This document shows positions 50,761 to 62,089 of a stretch of DNA of 64,000 bases, in pieces; within the stretch, counting starts at the first letter, position 1; the number at the start of each line of letters is the position of its first letter. The stretch covers positions 73,141,495 through 73,205,494 of the forward strand of contig CP141127.1 in the NCBI GenBank assembly GCA_035236585.1. The letters are read 5' to 3'. Made by a program: the position numbers and the translations under genes. Source of the stretch: Warburgia ugandensis (taxonomy: Eukaryota > Streptophyta > Magnoliopsida > Canellales > Canellaceae). Under the pieces are notes generated by a model, which saw only the letters and a list, made by a program, of their open reading frames with translations, was not told where the DNA came from and searched no databases.

Positions 50761-50975
50761 AATTTCATGGTAGTCCACATTGTCATTGTGTTACCACCAC
50801 CTCAATTTTCGAGGTAGAGGAATTATATTAACTACCGTGAAATATTGAAAACAGGGGATCATCAATATGGTCCTACTAAATTTAAAATCATGGTAGTCTA
50901 CTATGTCATATTGTCACCACCACCTAAAATTTTAAGATGGAGGAAATATATAGACAACCGCGAGATTGTGAAGTA
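50761..50975 (+). repeat. Tandem duplication, two units of about 92 bp, with a stem
   Basis: Units at about 50761-50852 and 50881-50971 share TCATGGTAGTC, TCATNTTGT/TACCACCACCT and GAGGAAATATA-like text. Unit 1 is itself a near-perfect inverted pair (ATTTCATGGTAGT and ACTACCGTGAAAT) around a loop of about 60 bases. The stem is decayed in unit 2. Confidence 0.7.
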
Positions 50976-51094
50976 GCGTGAGAAATAGTGCCCATTTCAG
51001 TGTAGGATTTAGGTTAGTAAAAATTTGGTTAACCTACTAAGATTTACATTGGGATACATTAGGCTACATTTGGTTGAAGATATAAAACTTAGCA

Positions 51095-52776
51095 CTCATT
51101 GGGAGGCAACCCAGGGTTTTTTTCTTTCAAGAAAGTCTCATTATTCTATATCATCCATTCATCATATAGGTGTCCTATATTTCAAAACATTGCAGATAAT
51201 GTTTAGTTCAGGTTAGGGGGTGTAGATATGCATGAGATTTCTAATTTTTGAAATAATAATAATAATAATGATAAAAAAAAGTTTAGCTTATTAATAGAGT
51301 TGGTATACAATTAGTTCACTATTTTATCCTTTTTTTGAAGTATTTCATAAAAAAAAAGTTAAACTCGAAAGATTAATTGCATGCAATAGCTATATATGTA
51401 GTTTAAGTGGAAGAGAAAATATAACTTAAAGAGCCTAAAGAAGATCTATGGAGACAAAACCCTTGTGAGTTTTGAGCCATTCTTTCTTTTCTGAGGGTTA
51501 TAAATAAACTCAAAATCTTCTTCAGCGGATATTAGTTCTCAGTTGGTCTCATTATTTTTCTTCTTGGTCAACTATTGAGAAATCACTATACCATATCTCT
51601 CTTAAGTTTATGATCATTCTTAAGTCATATGAAACCTAGAAAATGATAGAGGTCATCCTCAGATAACCCAAAGCCTTTAGCCTTCTCTAAGTTATTTTCC
51701 ATTAGTTAGCCCATTGAGCCTTTAAAATATAAGCCTTTTCTTTGTTAGCCAAATAACCTTTATCTATATTGAACCCCTATAATATATCCATTACTCAATT
51801 GTTTGAAAACATGTAGAGAAGATTGAAGAACATCTTTGGAAAAAGTATGAACAAAACAATTCAAGAGATGGACATTAAAAAGGTTAAAAAGAAGAAAAAG
51901 TTCAAAAAGGCTATATATAAAGTCAAGTGCAAAGAAAAAGAAGAAGAAAAAGAAGAATGTTCACACTTACAAGGAAAAATGGAGAAGTTGTGAATACACT
52001 GATAGGAAACCTTTACATATTTTCCAGATAACCTTTGTTTACCATTATACCTATTCTTTTGATAACCCTTACCTTAGCCTATGTTTCATCCTAATGTAAG
52101 TCCTAACTTGATCTTAGGAGAAGTATGGCTTTGATATGGTTATGAATGAGAAGAAATTTGTTAGAGTATAACATTCTTAGTAGTTGATACCATTCCTTCT
52201 AAGTTATTGTTCTTTTGTATAAAATATGTGAGACTTTAGGACTTTATGAACAATATTCTACTCACATATTAATGAGATTTACAACTTTCTGAAGGACTTC
52301 TTTTTGAGTGACAAGTATATCCTATGAGAATTGAAGTCAAATCATACATTTGCACAGTAATTTAGATTATATTTGACTTGGAAACTATAATTATATAGCA
52401 GCTATAACACACTTACCATTCGAAGTTTAATAGAATAATGGAATATCTTTAGCATAAGGGTAAGATTTTGAACCTTTTTGTTCATCTTTATTAGCAAGCT
52501 AAAGTTAATTATTTATTCTAAGCTGAATAAGAGAAAATTTTCTCAGATAAATAAAGGACTTGCATAAAAATTTTAAGAATTTTGTGAGTATATCCATTGC
52601 AAACCCTCATAAGGCTTAACTCGTCCACTATGGGCAACCTAAGGGTTTAAGGACTTATTACATGTGCTAAATGCAATCGTGAGTACCCACGAAAGTGACA
52701 CTTTGTATTGATTTTTGTAAAATAATTCTTCACATGTTTTGGTCGGGACTAGCAAAATAATGGTTGGGGGAGGGGG
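51095..52776 (+). other. 3' untranslated region of element A with conserved motifs
   Basis: It contains TCATTGGGAGGCAACCC (51095-51112), ACATTGCAGATAATG with a G-rich run (51186-51225; compare the minus strand at 19800-19845), then about 1.3 kb with no coding potential that is collinear with 17450-19540 of element M (minus). It ends in the polypurine tract at 52761-52776. Confidence 0.7.
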
Positions 52777-54287
52777 TGTGATAAGTATTTAATTTTGCAT
52801 AACTTATAACGTTAAATTAGAGTTTTTGGCCAAAATTCGTAACACATATTTTTGACCTAATAACTCAGAATTTTGATATTTTGTAGGTTCAGAAGCTAAT
52901 CCAAGATAAATATGTGAATAATCATATTTTTTCTAGGACTCAATTAGAGTTTTTCACTTTTTGTAGGAAGTAAGTTGATCGGACGGCCAAGATTGATCAA
53001 AATAAAAAATTAAAAATCAAGATTGAAAGATCAAGTCAAGGCCTAAATGTCATCAATCCAACATGAGATCAAGGATCAAGAAAATCTTAAGGCACACAAA
53101 AGATTGAACTAGAGGAGCCAAAGGTGCTTGAAGTGAGCCCATGCACAAGCCATGCAAAGTCCACAACCTTTGCATGTGATTCACTCAAGCCTAGCCATAT
53201 ACAACCCATGAAGAAGCTGACAAGCTAAGGAGCTGAACCAGCAACTAAAGCCAAGGATTTGAGCCAACAAGCCAAGCCAAATAAGCTCTCAAAGCAAGCC
53301 ATCAATCCACACGAGACAAGTTACATGGAAGGCTATGATTGGAGGAAAATTCAAAGAAATATCCACGGGATTCTAAGAGTTAGTTTGAAGATATTTGAGG
53401 AAAAATCCACTTGGGTAAGGTAAAACGTGGACCAATGGGAAGAACCCAATTCACTTTTCTTGTTTTCCCATGTTTTTCTCATTTTTTCTCACTTTCCACC
53501 TCACCATACAAAACCATTGCGAATTTCACTTTCAACCAAAAAATCCTACCTTCCAAAACTATCATTTCAACCAGTCAACAAATCCTAGCACGCCACCTAA
53601 CCTAGCCAACCAATCCCCACCTTCTGAGGAAATCACCTAACTGATCACCTCCCATTACCTCCCTCTCTCTCTCTCCAACCTTATTTCCCTCTCTTTCTAA
53701 TTTTCCCAAGGCCCTCCATGATTTCTACTAGGGGGAGATGCCCCCTTCCTGAAAAATAGGTGTCTCCCACCTTGTTGCACCTTATCCCACTCTTAAAAGT
53801 CATATAGGTTGTCCTAGATCTAAGATGATCTTGACCCTTAGATTTCCTCCCTTTATCTCCACCTTAGGATCACCTATTAGCAAATTTAGGAAGTACCCAG
53901 ACCATATAAAATCCTTAAGGTTTTTAGCATGTTTTACCTTTTAAAGTGGGGGAGATCGCACCCTCCTTTGAAGGAGGCATCTCCATCCCTCCTTCCTCCC
54001 AAGCCTTCAACGCATTCTATTTGAAGAAGGCCTCCTTTTCATCACTTCCACACATCCTCTTTGAGTGTTTCCCTTCTTGTTTTGCAAGTTCTTCCAGGTT
54101 AGTTCCAATTATTTCTTTCCTTGCTATTTGGTGTTATTACCTTTTAATTTAATGCATTTTCATCTTTGCTTTGTTTCTTAATCCCATGCTGTGGTTTCTT
54201 ACTTTGAGTTCTTAAGTTCCTTGGTTGTTTGCTTCTTTATTTCAGCTTTAGGACTTTGTATTCAAGGACAACAACTCTCTTGAAGTG
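52777..54287 (+). repeat. 3' LTR of element A, left part
   Basis: It begins TGTGATAAGT right after the polypurine tract and parallels 44391-45940. It is interrupted at 54287 by a gypsy insertion. Confidence 0.85.
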
Positions 54288-54783
54288 TGATGGAGCTACG
54301 GTAGAAATTTTTGTGGAACAGCTTAAGAAATGAGAAATGGAACTCGATTTATTGATGAAGTGGATGAATTACAGGGAACCTTACAATCACTCAAGCAAAA
54401 TGAAGACTACTGGAACTAGTAGGAAGTAGGAACCTCAGTTCCTCCTCTGCACTTCCCACTCCCTTTTTACTTCCTTCCTCTTCTCCCCCTCTTCCCTCCT
54501 TCTTCACCTCCTTTTATCTTTTCTTTTTTCCTTCCATTCCCGTCCCCTTCGTAATGCATCGGATATCTCGTATATCCTAACTTTGTAAATGCATCGGATA
54601 TCTGTATATCCTAACTAACTTCCTGACTTGGTTGTTAACTGACTATATCACAACTAATTATATCCTAACCAACTGCTGCCCTGGATCTTCTTCTGGAGAA
54701 TTCTTTTGCCAACCAGTGTATTTCTGTTTCCTTGCAATCATATCTTCTTTCTGGAATACGTGTGGTGTATGGGAGGTCTAACA
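54288..54783 (-). repeat. 3' LTR of young chromovirus
   Basis: 496 bp, TG ... CA ends. Differences from the partner LTR are CGTAATG against CAGAATG and CTAACTAAC against CTAACTGAC. Confidence 0.97.
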
Positions 54784-55559
54784 TTACCCCCCCCAAGTAG
54801 GTTCACCTTGTCCTCAAGGTGAAAGGAGGGAAATTGAGTGTCCAAATCCCCATAGAGCTCCCATGTGCTATCACATTCAGGTAGGTTTTTCCATTTCACC
54901 AAAACTTCGGTGCATCCATTTGGCAATGACCTGATTTCCTGGACGGAGTCAGGATATAGGACAAGTTCCATTTCCTCAGTGAGTCCAGGAGGTAGGGGTT
55001 GAGATTGGGCTGAATTGGACAGGGCAGCCTTGAGTTGGGAGACGTGGAAAACAGGATGGATCCGGGTGGTGGAAGGTAAATCAAGGCGGTAGGCTACTGC
55101 GCCAATGCGCTCCAAAATAGTGAAGGGGCCGTAAAACCGGGGGCTAAGTTTTTCATTGGGTCGTTTAGCCAGTTTCTTGAACTTAAAGGGCTGGAGTTTC
55201 AAAAAAACTCTGTCCCCTACCTGGAACTGGATGTCCCTGCGACCTTTATCTGCTTGGGATTTCATTCGGACTTGGGCTTTTACAAGATTACTTTTCAGTT
55301 CTTGTAAAATTGTATTCCTATCGTGAAGTTGCTTGTTGCCTTCCTCCACAACTGACCCTTCATTCGAGAGCCGTAACACAGTAGGAGGATCACGCCCATA
55401 AAGTGCTTTAAAAGGGGTCATGCCAGCAGCACCTTGGAATGTAGTATTATACCGAGAATTCAGCCCAAGGAATCCACTTGGGCCGGAGCTTAGGATGGTG
55501 GTAGGTGAAGCAGCGCAAATAGGTTTCGAGACAGCGGTTGACAACTTCTGTTTGGCCAT
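54738..55559 (-). pseudogene. Chromovirus integrase C-terminus and chromodomain
   Basis: The frame of 273 codons includes GMTPFKALYGRDPPTVLR, QFQVGDRVFLKLQPFKFKK, then LSPRFYGPFTILERIGAVAY, and ends with EVLVKWKNLPECDSTWE, a chromodomain that would guide insertion to chromatin marks. The reading frame runs 46 bases into the 3' LTR before its stop at 54738. It is in a different frame from the integrase core upstream. Confidence 0.93.
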
Positions 55560-56866
55560 CCGTTTGAGGATGGTAAGCAGGACTCATCTTTAACTCGGTC
55601 CACCGCCATTTTGAATAGTTCGGTCCAAAATTGGCTAATAAACAGTCGGTCCCTGTCGGATACAATGGATCGCGGGTAACCGTGTAACCGTACTATGTCC
55701 TTGATAAAAAGAGCAGCCACCTCTTGAGCAGAAAACGGATGGCCCAAGGGAAGGAAATGGCAGTATTTGGAAAGACGGTCTACTACCACCAGAATAGTAT
55801 CCAGCCCCTTAGATTTGGGTAAGCCGCCAATAAAGTCCATAGAAATGTCATCCCGTACTTGTTCCGGAATGGGTAAAGGCTGAAGAAGACCTCCAGGTTT
55901 AAGAGCTTGGTATTTATTCCTCTGGCATACCTCACAAGAAGCCACAAATTTCTGCACATCCTTTCGCATTCCCTTCCAAGAGACCACATTAGAAAGCCTT
56001 TTGAATGTCCTAAAGGTCCCTGAATGTCCACCTGCTGGAGTGGAGTGAAATTCCCTGAGTAGGATGGGAATTCGAACAGAAGTTTTAGGGATAGCGAGTC
56101 TATCATAGAAGAGCAAGTGGCCATGACGCAGAGAAAATCCTTTGTGATGGTTGAGGCCAGCCAATAAGTCCTGGAGGATGGGGCCTAAAGTCTCATCGAG
56201 TCTGATCTCCTCTTGTAAAGCTTGTAAGGCTGAATGCTGGACTACTGAAAGAGCCATGAAAGGAGAAGGGTGTATCAGGTCTGATGCATGCTCAGGGGCA
56301 GAAGTGTTGTGTGCATCAGTGAAGCCTTTGTTATCTATTCTGGAGAGGGCATCAGCTGCCCGATTATGCTTGCCTGGTTTGTAGTGAATGTCAAAGTTGA
56401 AACCCAGTAATTTGATTAGCCACTTCTGCTGCTCACTGCTAAGGACGTTCTGGTGCAGGAGGAATTGGAGGCTCTTTTGATCTGTTAAGATAGTGAACTT
56501 CTGGCCTAACAAGTAATGGCGCCACTTCTGAACAGAGAGAACAACTGCCATAAGTTCCCTTTCATACACCGATTTGGACTGAGCACGGGGAGAGAGTGAT
56601 TGGCTGAAGAAGGCAATTGGCCTTCCCTCTTGCATGAGAACTGCTCCAATGCCTTTACCCGACGCATCCGTCTCCAAAATGAATGGCTTGTTAAAGTTGG
56701 GAATAGCTAATACGGGCACCGTCGTCATGGCGTGCTTTAAGTTGTTGAAGGCTTGTTGTGCCTCCATCGACCAATTGAAGCTATCTTTCTTGAGAAGATT
56801 GGTCAGGGGTGCAGCAATAATGCCATAGTTTTGTACAAATTTGCGATAGTACCCGGTGAGGCCCAA
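55490..56866 (-). pseudogene. Chromovirus RNase H and integrase core
   Basis: An open frame of 458 codons. RNase H motifs are FILETDASGKGIGAVLMQ, SVYERELMAVVLSVQKWRHY and FTILTDQKSLQFLL. ADALSRIDNK marks its end. Integrase follows with HSTPAGGHSG, CEVCQRNKYQ (zinc-binding), SMDFIGGLPKSKGLDTILVV and SIVSDRDRLFISQFWTELFK. Just after FWTELFK the frame shifts, and MSPAYHPQTDGQTE with the catalytic Glu continues in the neighbouring frame (55447-55665). Confidence 0.94.
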
Positions 56867-57737
56867 AAAGCCCCTTAATGTCGTAATATCTTGTGGAGTA
56901 GGCCGTGGAGCATACGCCTATCTTTGAGTTATCACGGCGACTCCATCTGCCGAGATTATATGGCCTAAATATTCCAATTGAGGTTGTGCAAAGCAAAGAC
57001 TTCTTTTTGTTAACAACTAAGTTATGAGAGGCCAACAATTTCAGTACCATTTCCAGATGCTGTAAATGTAGTTGAATATCGGGATCAGAAACGAGTATAT
57101 CATCAAAGAAAACCAGGACGAACTTACGGAGATAGTGGCGGAAGATGTCGTTCATAAGAGCCTGAAAAGTGGAGGGTGCATTGGTCAGTCCGAAGGGCAT
57201 GACCAAAAACTCGTAGTGGCCCTCATGCGTCCTAAAAGCCGTCTTGGGAACATCCTCTTTTTTGATGCGAATTTGATAGTAGCCGGATTGAAGATCCAGT
57301 TTAGAGAAAACAGTAGCTCCACCTAGTTTGTCCAATAATTCATCAATTGTTGGGATGGGAAATTTATCTGGAATGGTGATCTTGTTAAGGGCGCGGTAAT
57401 CTACGCAAAAACGCCACCCTCCATCTTTTTTCTTAACTAAGAGTACTGGGCTGGAATAGGGACTAGTGCTGGCCTGAATGATGCCCGCCTCCCATAATTG
57501 TTTGATGATCCGCTCAATCTCGTTCTTTTGCCAGTGTGGATAACGGTATGGCCTGATATTAGGTGGTGTTGTATGGTCTGGGACCCTGATGGCATGATCT
57601 TGTAGTCGGTTAATAGGCAATTTCAATGGCTGATCAAAGAGATGGGCATACTTGTCTAGTAGAAGTTTTAGACAGGGTTGGTCCGAAGGTGGTGGTTGCG
57701 TGTCCATTTCTAGCTGAAGGCCTTGATACTCAACCAT
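56781..57737 (-). pseudogene. Chromovirus reverse transcriptase
   Basis: [60 protein letters not shown] and [11 protein letters not shown] (the YVDD box as FFDD) are in one open frame of 318 codons. After NKKKSLL the frame is shifted by one base. The true continuation ([17 protein letters not shown]) lies in the frame of the RNase H piece, and an additional stop follows near 56920. Confidence 0.94.
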
Positions 57738-58082
57738 GTAGCTTGCACCAGAGTAGGGGATGGCACGTTGTAGTGCTTTGAAGGATAAGAGTGATCCGGA
57801 CAGGATGGGTCGCCCTTAAGAGTAACCCTCTGGCCCTGCACGATGAACTCCATGGTGAGCTCGAGGTAGTTGGCCGAAACGTTGCCAAGAGTACTCAGCC
57901 ATGCCATGCCAAGAACCATGTCTGTTCCACTCAGTTCGAAGGGATGGAAATGGTGTTTGATGACCAACCCAGAAGGTGCGGGACCGTGTTGCGGCATACC
58001 CCGTAACCACGGATGCAAAATCCATCTCCCACCAGACTCGAATGACCGAGTGTTGGTGATCTAAGGTGCGGTCGTCAACCAA
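57710..58082 (-). pseudogene. Chromovirus protease region
   Basis: TDMVLGMAWLSTLGNVSANY then LELTMEFIVQGQ (frame 57710-58018) is the C-terminal half of the aspartic protease with the conserved LGM.WL motif. The catalytic D(S/T)G part, expected near 58100-58130, is disrupted (VDTGLP-like text in another frame). Confidence 0.8.
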
Positions 58083-58097
58083 TCTCCGGATATAAAA

Positions 58098-59355
58098 TTA
58101 TGGGAAGCCCCGTGTCGACAAGGACCACCACTTCCTGTGTTCCGTAAGCCCACGCAATTTCATAACGTTGGCGACCGACATCCCGACTAGAGCTTGCATG
58201 GATAGCTCAAGTCGGGTCGTTTCCTCCCCGCACTGGCCTTCATCGTCGGGGTTCTGGGTGTCCCGATCTTCCCCCTGGTCGCCATCCTCGCCTAAAAGAA
58301 GGACCTGCAACTGGCGATTCTTGCATCGATGCCCCGGAGAAAACTTTTCGTCGCATCGAAAGCAAAGCCCCATAGCTCGTTTCTGCTGAAGCTCTTTCTC
58401 TGTAAGTCGCCGGAAAGTGTCCCGCCTGGCCGAGGAAGGTTCTCCCATGCGGGATGGCCGTTCTCCCCGAAACCCTAGCTCCTTCGTCGTCTCCGGAGAG
58501 CAGGCGTAGGTTTGAGTGGGAAAATTACAAAAGTGCCCTTGTGGGCTAGTTTCAACGGTAGGGCTCTTTTGGGAAAGCCCATGACCCCACGATGTTCTTG
58601 GACTATTGTTCCCTTGGGCTCGTACCCGTTCAAGGGCTTCATTTTTTTCCTCGATCTTCCGGGGCCAGTCCATAAGCCCGTATAGCGAAGCGGGCCTAAC
58701 ATCTTTACCTCGGCCTTTAACTCCTCCCTTAGCCCATTTAGAAAAGCCCCTTTAGGACCGCCGGGCAGATCCACCAAGGGCCCCGATAAGAGCTCGAAGT
58801 CCCGCCCGAAGCCTGCAACGGAGGCGACCCGCCCGGGATCGATGCGCAAGGCCTCACACCATCGTCGGATTGTGAGGGCCGAACCGTTGAAGGAGGGCCG
58901 TCCGGAAAGTGGTCCATGACCGGAACGGCGATCTCGCATCCGACCACAGAACCAATGGAGGGCTTCTCCTCCAAGCACACGTATGCGGCGGTCACCTTCT
59001 CCGTCTCCGACAAGTGGTTCAGCGGAAGTAGCGCTCCGCCCAAAGATAGCCACCCGGTGGGTCCCGTCCGTCAAATGTGGGAAGATCCACGGCGATGTTC
59101 CAGCCTAGGGTTTTCTCGACTCACGCAGCCGAACCGCGGAGATCTCCGCCCGATGCTTCTCCTTCTTCGGATACCCCGGTTCTACCTCTGCCTCCGCCTT
59201 GATTTGGTAAGGGTTCATTACTTTCTGCCTTTGTCTCATCCAAACCCCGATCTCACCATAAATTCTCCGATCGCAGCTACATTTGTTTGCAGCCTCCCAA
59301 TATCTTCCTTCATGCTCCCTACCTCTGCTCTCACGTTCTCCATCTCTTTCTCCAT
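58098..59355 (-). pseudogene. Chromovirus gag
   Basis: It starts MEKEMENVRAEVGSMKED near 59355. LPTFDGRDPPGG follows near 59075, then the capsid region in several frames (FELLSGPLVDLPGG, AFLNGLREELKAEVKMLGPL). A knuckle CFRCDEKFSPGHRC lies near 58330-58380 in the frame 58098-58673. I count at least three frame changes. The local GC content is clearly higher than in the rest of the window. Confidence 0.88.
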
Positions 59356-59407
59356 GTCTCTGCCGTCTCTGACCTAGTTCTTACCATACCCCAAAATTGG
59401 ATCGAGC

Positions 59408-59418
59408 TCTGATATCAT
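59408..59418 (-). other. Primer-binding site of young chromovirus
   Basis: The minus strand reads GATATCAGAGC, close to the initiator-tRNA-Met site TGGTATCAGAGC, and lies next to the 5' LTR. Confidence 0.75.
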
Positions 59419-59914
59419 TGATGGAGCTACGGTAGAAATTTTTGTGGAACAGCTTAAGAAATGAGAAATGGAACTCGATTTATTGATGAAGTGGATGAAT
59501 TACAGGGAACCTTACAATCACTCAAGCAAAATGAAGACTACTGGAACTAGTAGGAAGTAGGAACCTCAGTTCCTCCTCTGCACTTCCCACTCCCTTTTTA
59601 CTTCCTTCCTCTTCTCCCCCTCTTCCCTCCTTCTTCACCTCCTTTTATCTTTTCTTTTTTCCTTCCATTCCCGTCCCCTTCAGAATGCATCGGATATCTC
59701 GTATATCCTAACTTTGTAAATGCATCGGATATCTGTATATCCTAACTGACTTCCTGACTTGGTTGTTAACTGACTATATCACAACTAATTATATCCTAAC
59801 CAACTGCTGCCCTGGATCTTCTTCTGGAGAATTCTTTTGCCAACCAGTGTATTTCTGTTTCCTTGCAATCATATCTTCTTTCTGGAATACGTGTGGTGTA
59901 TGGGAGGTCTAACA
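59419..59914 (-). repeat. 5' LTR of young chromovirus
   Basis: 496 bp, three substitutions from the other LTR. On the minus strand it begins TGTTAGACCTCCC. Confidence 0.97.
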
Positions 59915-60337
59915 AAGTGACAGCCAAAAGATTGTAGTCCTTGGATCAAAGCCTTGTGCCTTTAATCTCCTTAAGATCTTTGCTCATTCATTGCTGCCTG
60001 CTTATCCTCTAGTGATCTTTTCTCCTTGGTTCTTCTTTGGAGTACATGCTTGCTATCTTAGGACCGAGGTGTTGGATGATTGTTTTTAGAATTGGTACAG
60101 TGTGCACATCCCCTAGAGGATGCACACCTTACTTGTAATAAGTTTCTATTTAATAAGATCTTCATTGTTTAATGTTTTGTGTCTTGAATAATGCTTACTG
60201 TCCATGAATGTTTTTAAGTGATTAAAATCTTGCTTTTCATGGCTGTTCATTGTGTTCCTTATGTTTAATTCCATGAACCATTTACCACAAATAATCTGCA
60301 TCATTCTAGGTTATTTTTGCAATTAGGAATAACGCAT
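59915..60337 (+). repeat. 3' LTR of element A, right part (truncated)
   Basis: It continues the LTR after the insertion and matches 45935-46350. It stops at AATTAGGAATAAC, about 590 bp before the LTR end known from the 5' copy, and is joined directly to a gypsy integrase fragment. Confidence 0.85.
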
Positions 60338-61120
60338 ACAATCTCAAATGAGCTTTTTCCTTCAGAAAGATTGACTGAACTGTTTTATGCAAACTCCACC
60401 ATAAGTAATATCTGATCCCAGCACACAACATGATCATCCACCAAGCATCGTAGCAAATTATCCAAACTTCGGTTTACCACTTCAGTTTGACCATCAGTTT
60501 GAGGATGGAATGATCTGAAATATTGCAGTTTAGTATTCAGCATTTTCTACAAGGTTTTCCAAAATGTAACTCATAAATTTCACATCATCATAAGAAACTA
60601 TCATTTTGGGAAGACCATAAAGATGCACTACCTCTCTGAAACAAATTCTCACAATGTGGACTATATATGATGTCTTGCTACAATATAGAAAGTCAGCCAT
60701 CTTCAAGAATCTGGGCACCACTACATATACAGAATCATGCCTCGAACAGTCTGGGGTAGACCTAATACAAAGTCCATGCTTAGATCCTGCCAAGGTTCAT
60801 GTGATACTGGTAGGGGTGTATACAAACCAGCATCCATCTATGGTCATTGTTATCTCCTAAAGGGCTCTGGGAAATGAATCAAATTGCTCCAAAGGCCTTT
60901 AATTGCTAAGGTCAAAATGACTGGTGATCAGTCTGCTAATTCACGCAAATCCGAAGGAGTTATCACTGTGTTTCCTTCCCTTACCAATTGACAAGTGTGA
61001 CACTCTACCAATTTTGCGATATCTTTCTTTAATGATGGCCAATAGTATCGGTCTTCAACCATAGTTACTTCTTTGTCTCTACCAATTTTGCATGCAGCTC
61101 CCATATCACATTCCCTCAAT
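60338..61120 (-). pseudogene. gypsy integrase fragment
   Basis: KIGRDKEVTMVEDRYYWPSL then ECHTCQLVREG (frame 60928-61119) is the zinc-binding part. The core follows with [17 protein letters not shown] and FREVVHLYGLPKMIVSYDD (usual VSDRD; frame 60530-60793). The C-terminus ends near VEFA-NSSVNLSEGKSSFEIV. Confidence 0.85.
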
Positions 61121-61252
61121 TAAGTGTTAGGCAAATGCAGGACAGTATCTTTAAAGAGATAACCATCATGTATAGAAAATCTAGGATGCTCAAGTTGCTG
61201 CCCACTTGTCAAGAGTGCACAGATAGCCCCAAAACTATTATCACCATTGTAG

Positions 61253-61689
61253 CTATGTAGTCACAGGCGCAACTAGTCGCAAGGCGCAAAAATGCGCATG
61301 GGTGCCACTTGATTTTGGTAAGCGCAGGAGGAAAAGTCGCAGTGCAACTAGGCGTGACTAGTTGCTCCTAGCGCGCCTCACGACTTTTGCACCCTCAATT
61401 CCAGGCGCCATGATCGTCGATTTTGCTTCGTCAAAGATGGGAACAGGTAAGAGGAGAAAGGGACATGTAAATTTTGCCGAAAAACATACCATTTCCATGC
61501 GTCAGTCATCTATTCCTTAAAACGACACGGATCATCAAATTTTCTTAGGGCTTTGGTTCTTAATCGTGTGCTGAAGAGAATGATAGGCTCGGCCGTCATC
61601 TTCTCTGGCAAACCACTGCAATTCCGATGAACCCACAACTTTTTCTTTCCCTTCTTGCCGGCATGCTGCGGCTTTCCCCAACGAGCTAG

Positions 61690-61753
<64 letters not shown>

Positions 61754-62056
61754 TTCTTCTTCCTCTTCCTTCTCCTCTCTCTCTCTCTCTCTGGTTTTTT
61801 CGTTTCCTTCGTCAAATCCGGCTCGGGTCTGTTATGTTTTTAAAAAAGGGGGTGCCATTATCAATTCTGGCCCCTCCCTTTATAAGAAAAATCTAACTTA
61901 TATTATATATTATATATTTATATAATGGGGTTTCAATTTGCGCCTTGTCATCAAGTCGCACAACTAGGTGCACCTAGTCCCCCGAGACGCAAGTTGCACC
62001 CCTCGCGCCTGGGTGCGCCTTGTGCCTGGGTGTGCCTTGTGCCTACGACTACATAG
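61253..62056. mobile_element. hAT-like non-autonomous DNA transposon, 0.80 kb
   Basis: The ends are CTATGTAGTCACAGGCGC and, as reverse complement, CTATGTAGTCGTAGGCAC. The 8-bp duplication is CATTGTAG/CATTGTAT (61245-61252 and 62057-62064, one mismatch). The ends agree with those of the element at 47831-48953, and both have subterminal GGTGCGCCT/AGGCGC motifs, but the interiors differ. A (CT)n run lies at 61694-61750. It inserted between the RNase H and integrase parts of the gypsy fragment. Confidence 0.85.
61694..61750. repeat. (CT)n microsatellite
   Basis: About 28 CT units, with a second short run at 61776-61792. The Arg-Glu protein in the reverse frame is an artefact. Confidence 0.93.
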
Positions 62057-62089
62057 CATTGTATTCATGTTTTAGCTTCTCAAAGCAGA

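Larger units (their letters stand above)
54288..59914 (-). mobile_element. Young chromovirus (Reina-like Ty3/gypsy) in the 3' LTR of element A
   Basis: The two 496-bp LTRs (54288-54783 and 59419-59914) differ at three positions. The 5-bp duplication AAGTG lies at 54283-54287 and 59915-59919. The minus strand reads primer site (GATATCAGAGC next to 59418), gag, protease, reverse transcriptase, RNase H, integrase and chromodomain, then a polypurine tract (CTTGGGGGGGGTAA). Short LTRs plus a chromodomain suggest the Reina clade. It should be recent, yet the coding region has several frame changes. Confidence 0.95.
44391..60337 (+). mobile_element. Element A: Athila/Tat-related non-autonomous LTR element with nested insertions
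   Basis: The two LTRs (about 44391-46934 and 52777-60337, the latter split by an insertion) are direct repeats. The primer site TGGCGCCGCTACTGGGGA at 46942 matches the tRNA-Asp type used by Athila/Tat elements. The phrase TCATTGGGAGGCAACCC (51095-51112), conserved upstream of the 3' end in such elements, is present, as is a polypurine tract (TGGTTGGGGGAGGGGG, 52761-52776). No pol domain is found in the roughly 4.6 kb of own interior. It is probably a large non-autonomous derivative. The right end is truncated at 60337. Confidence 0.75.
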
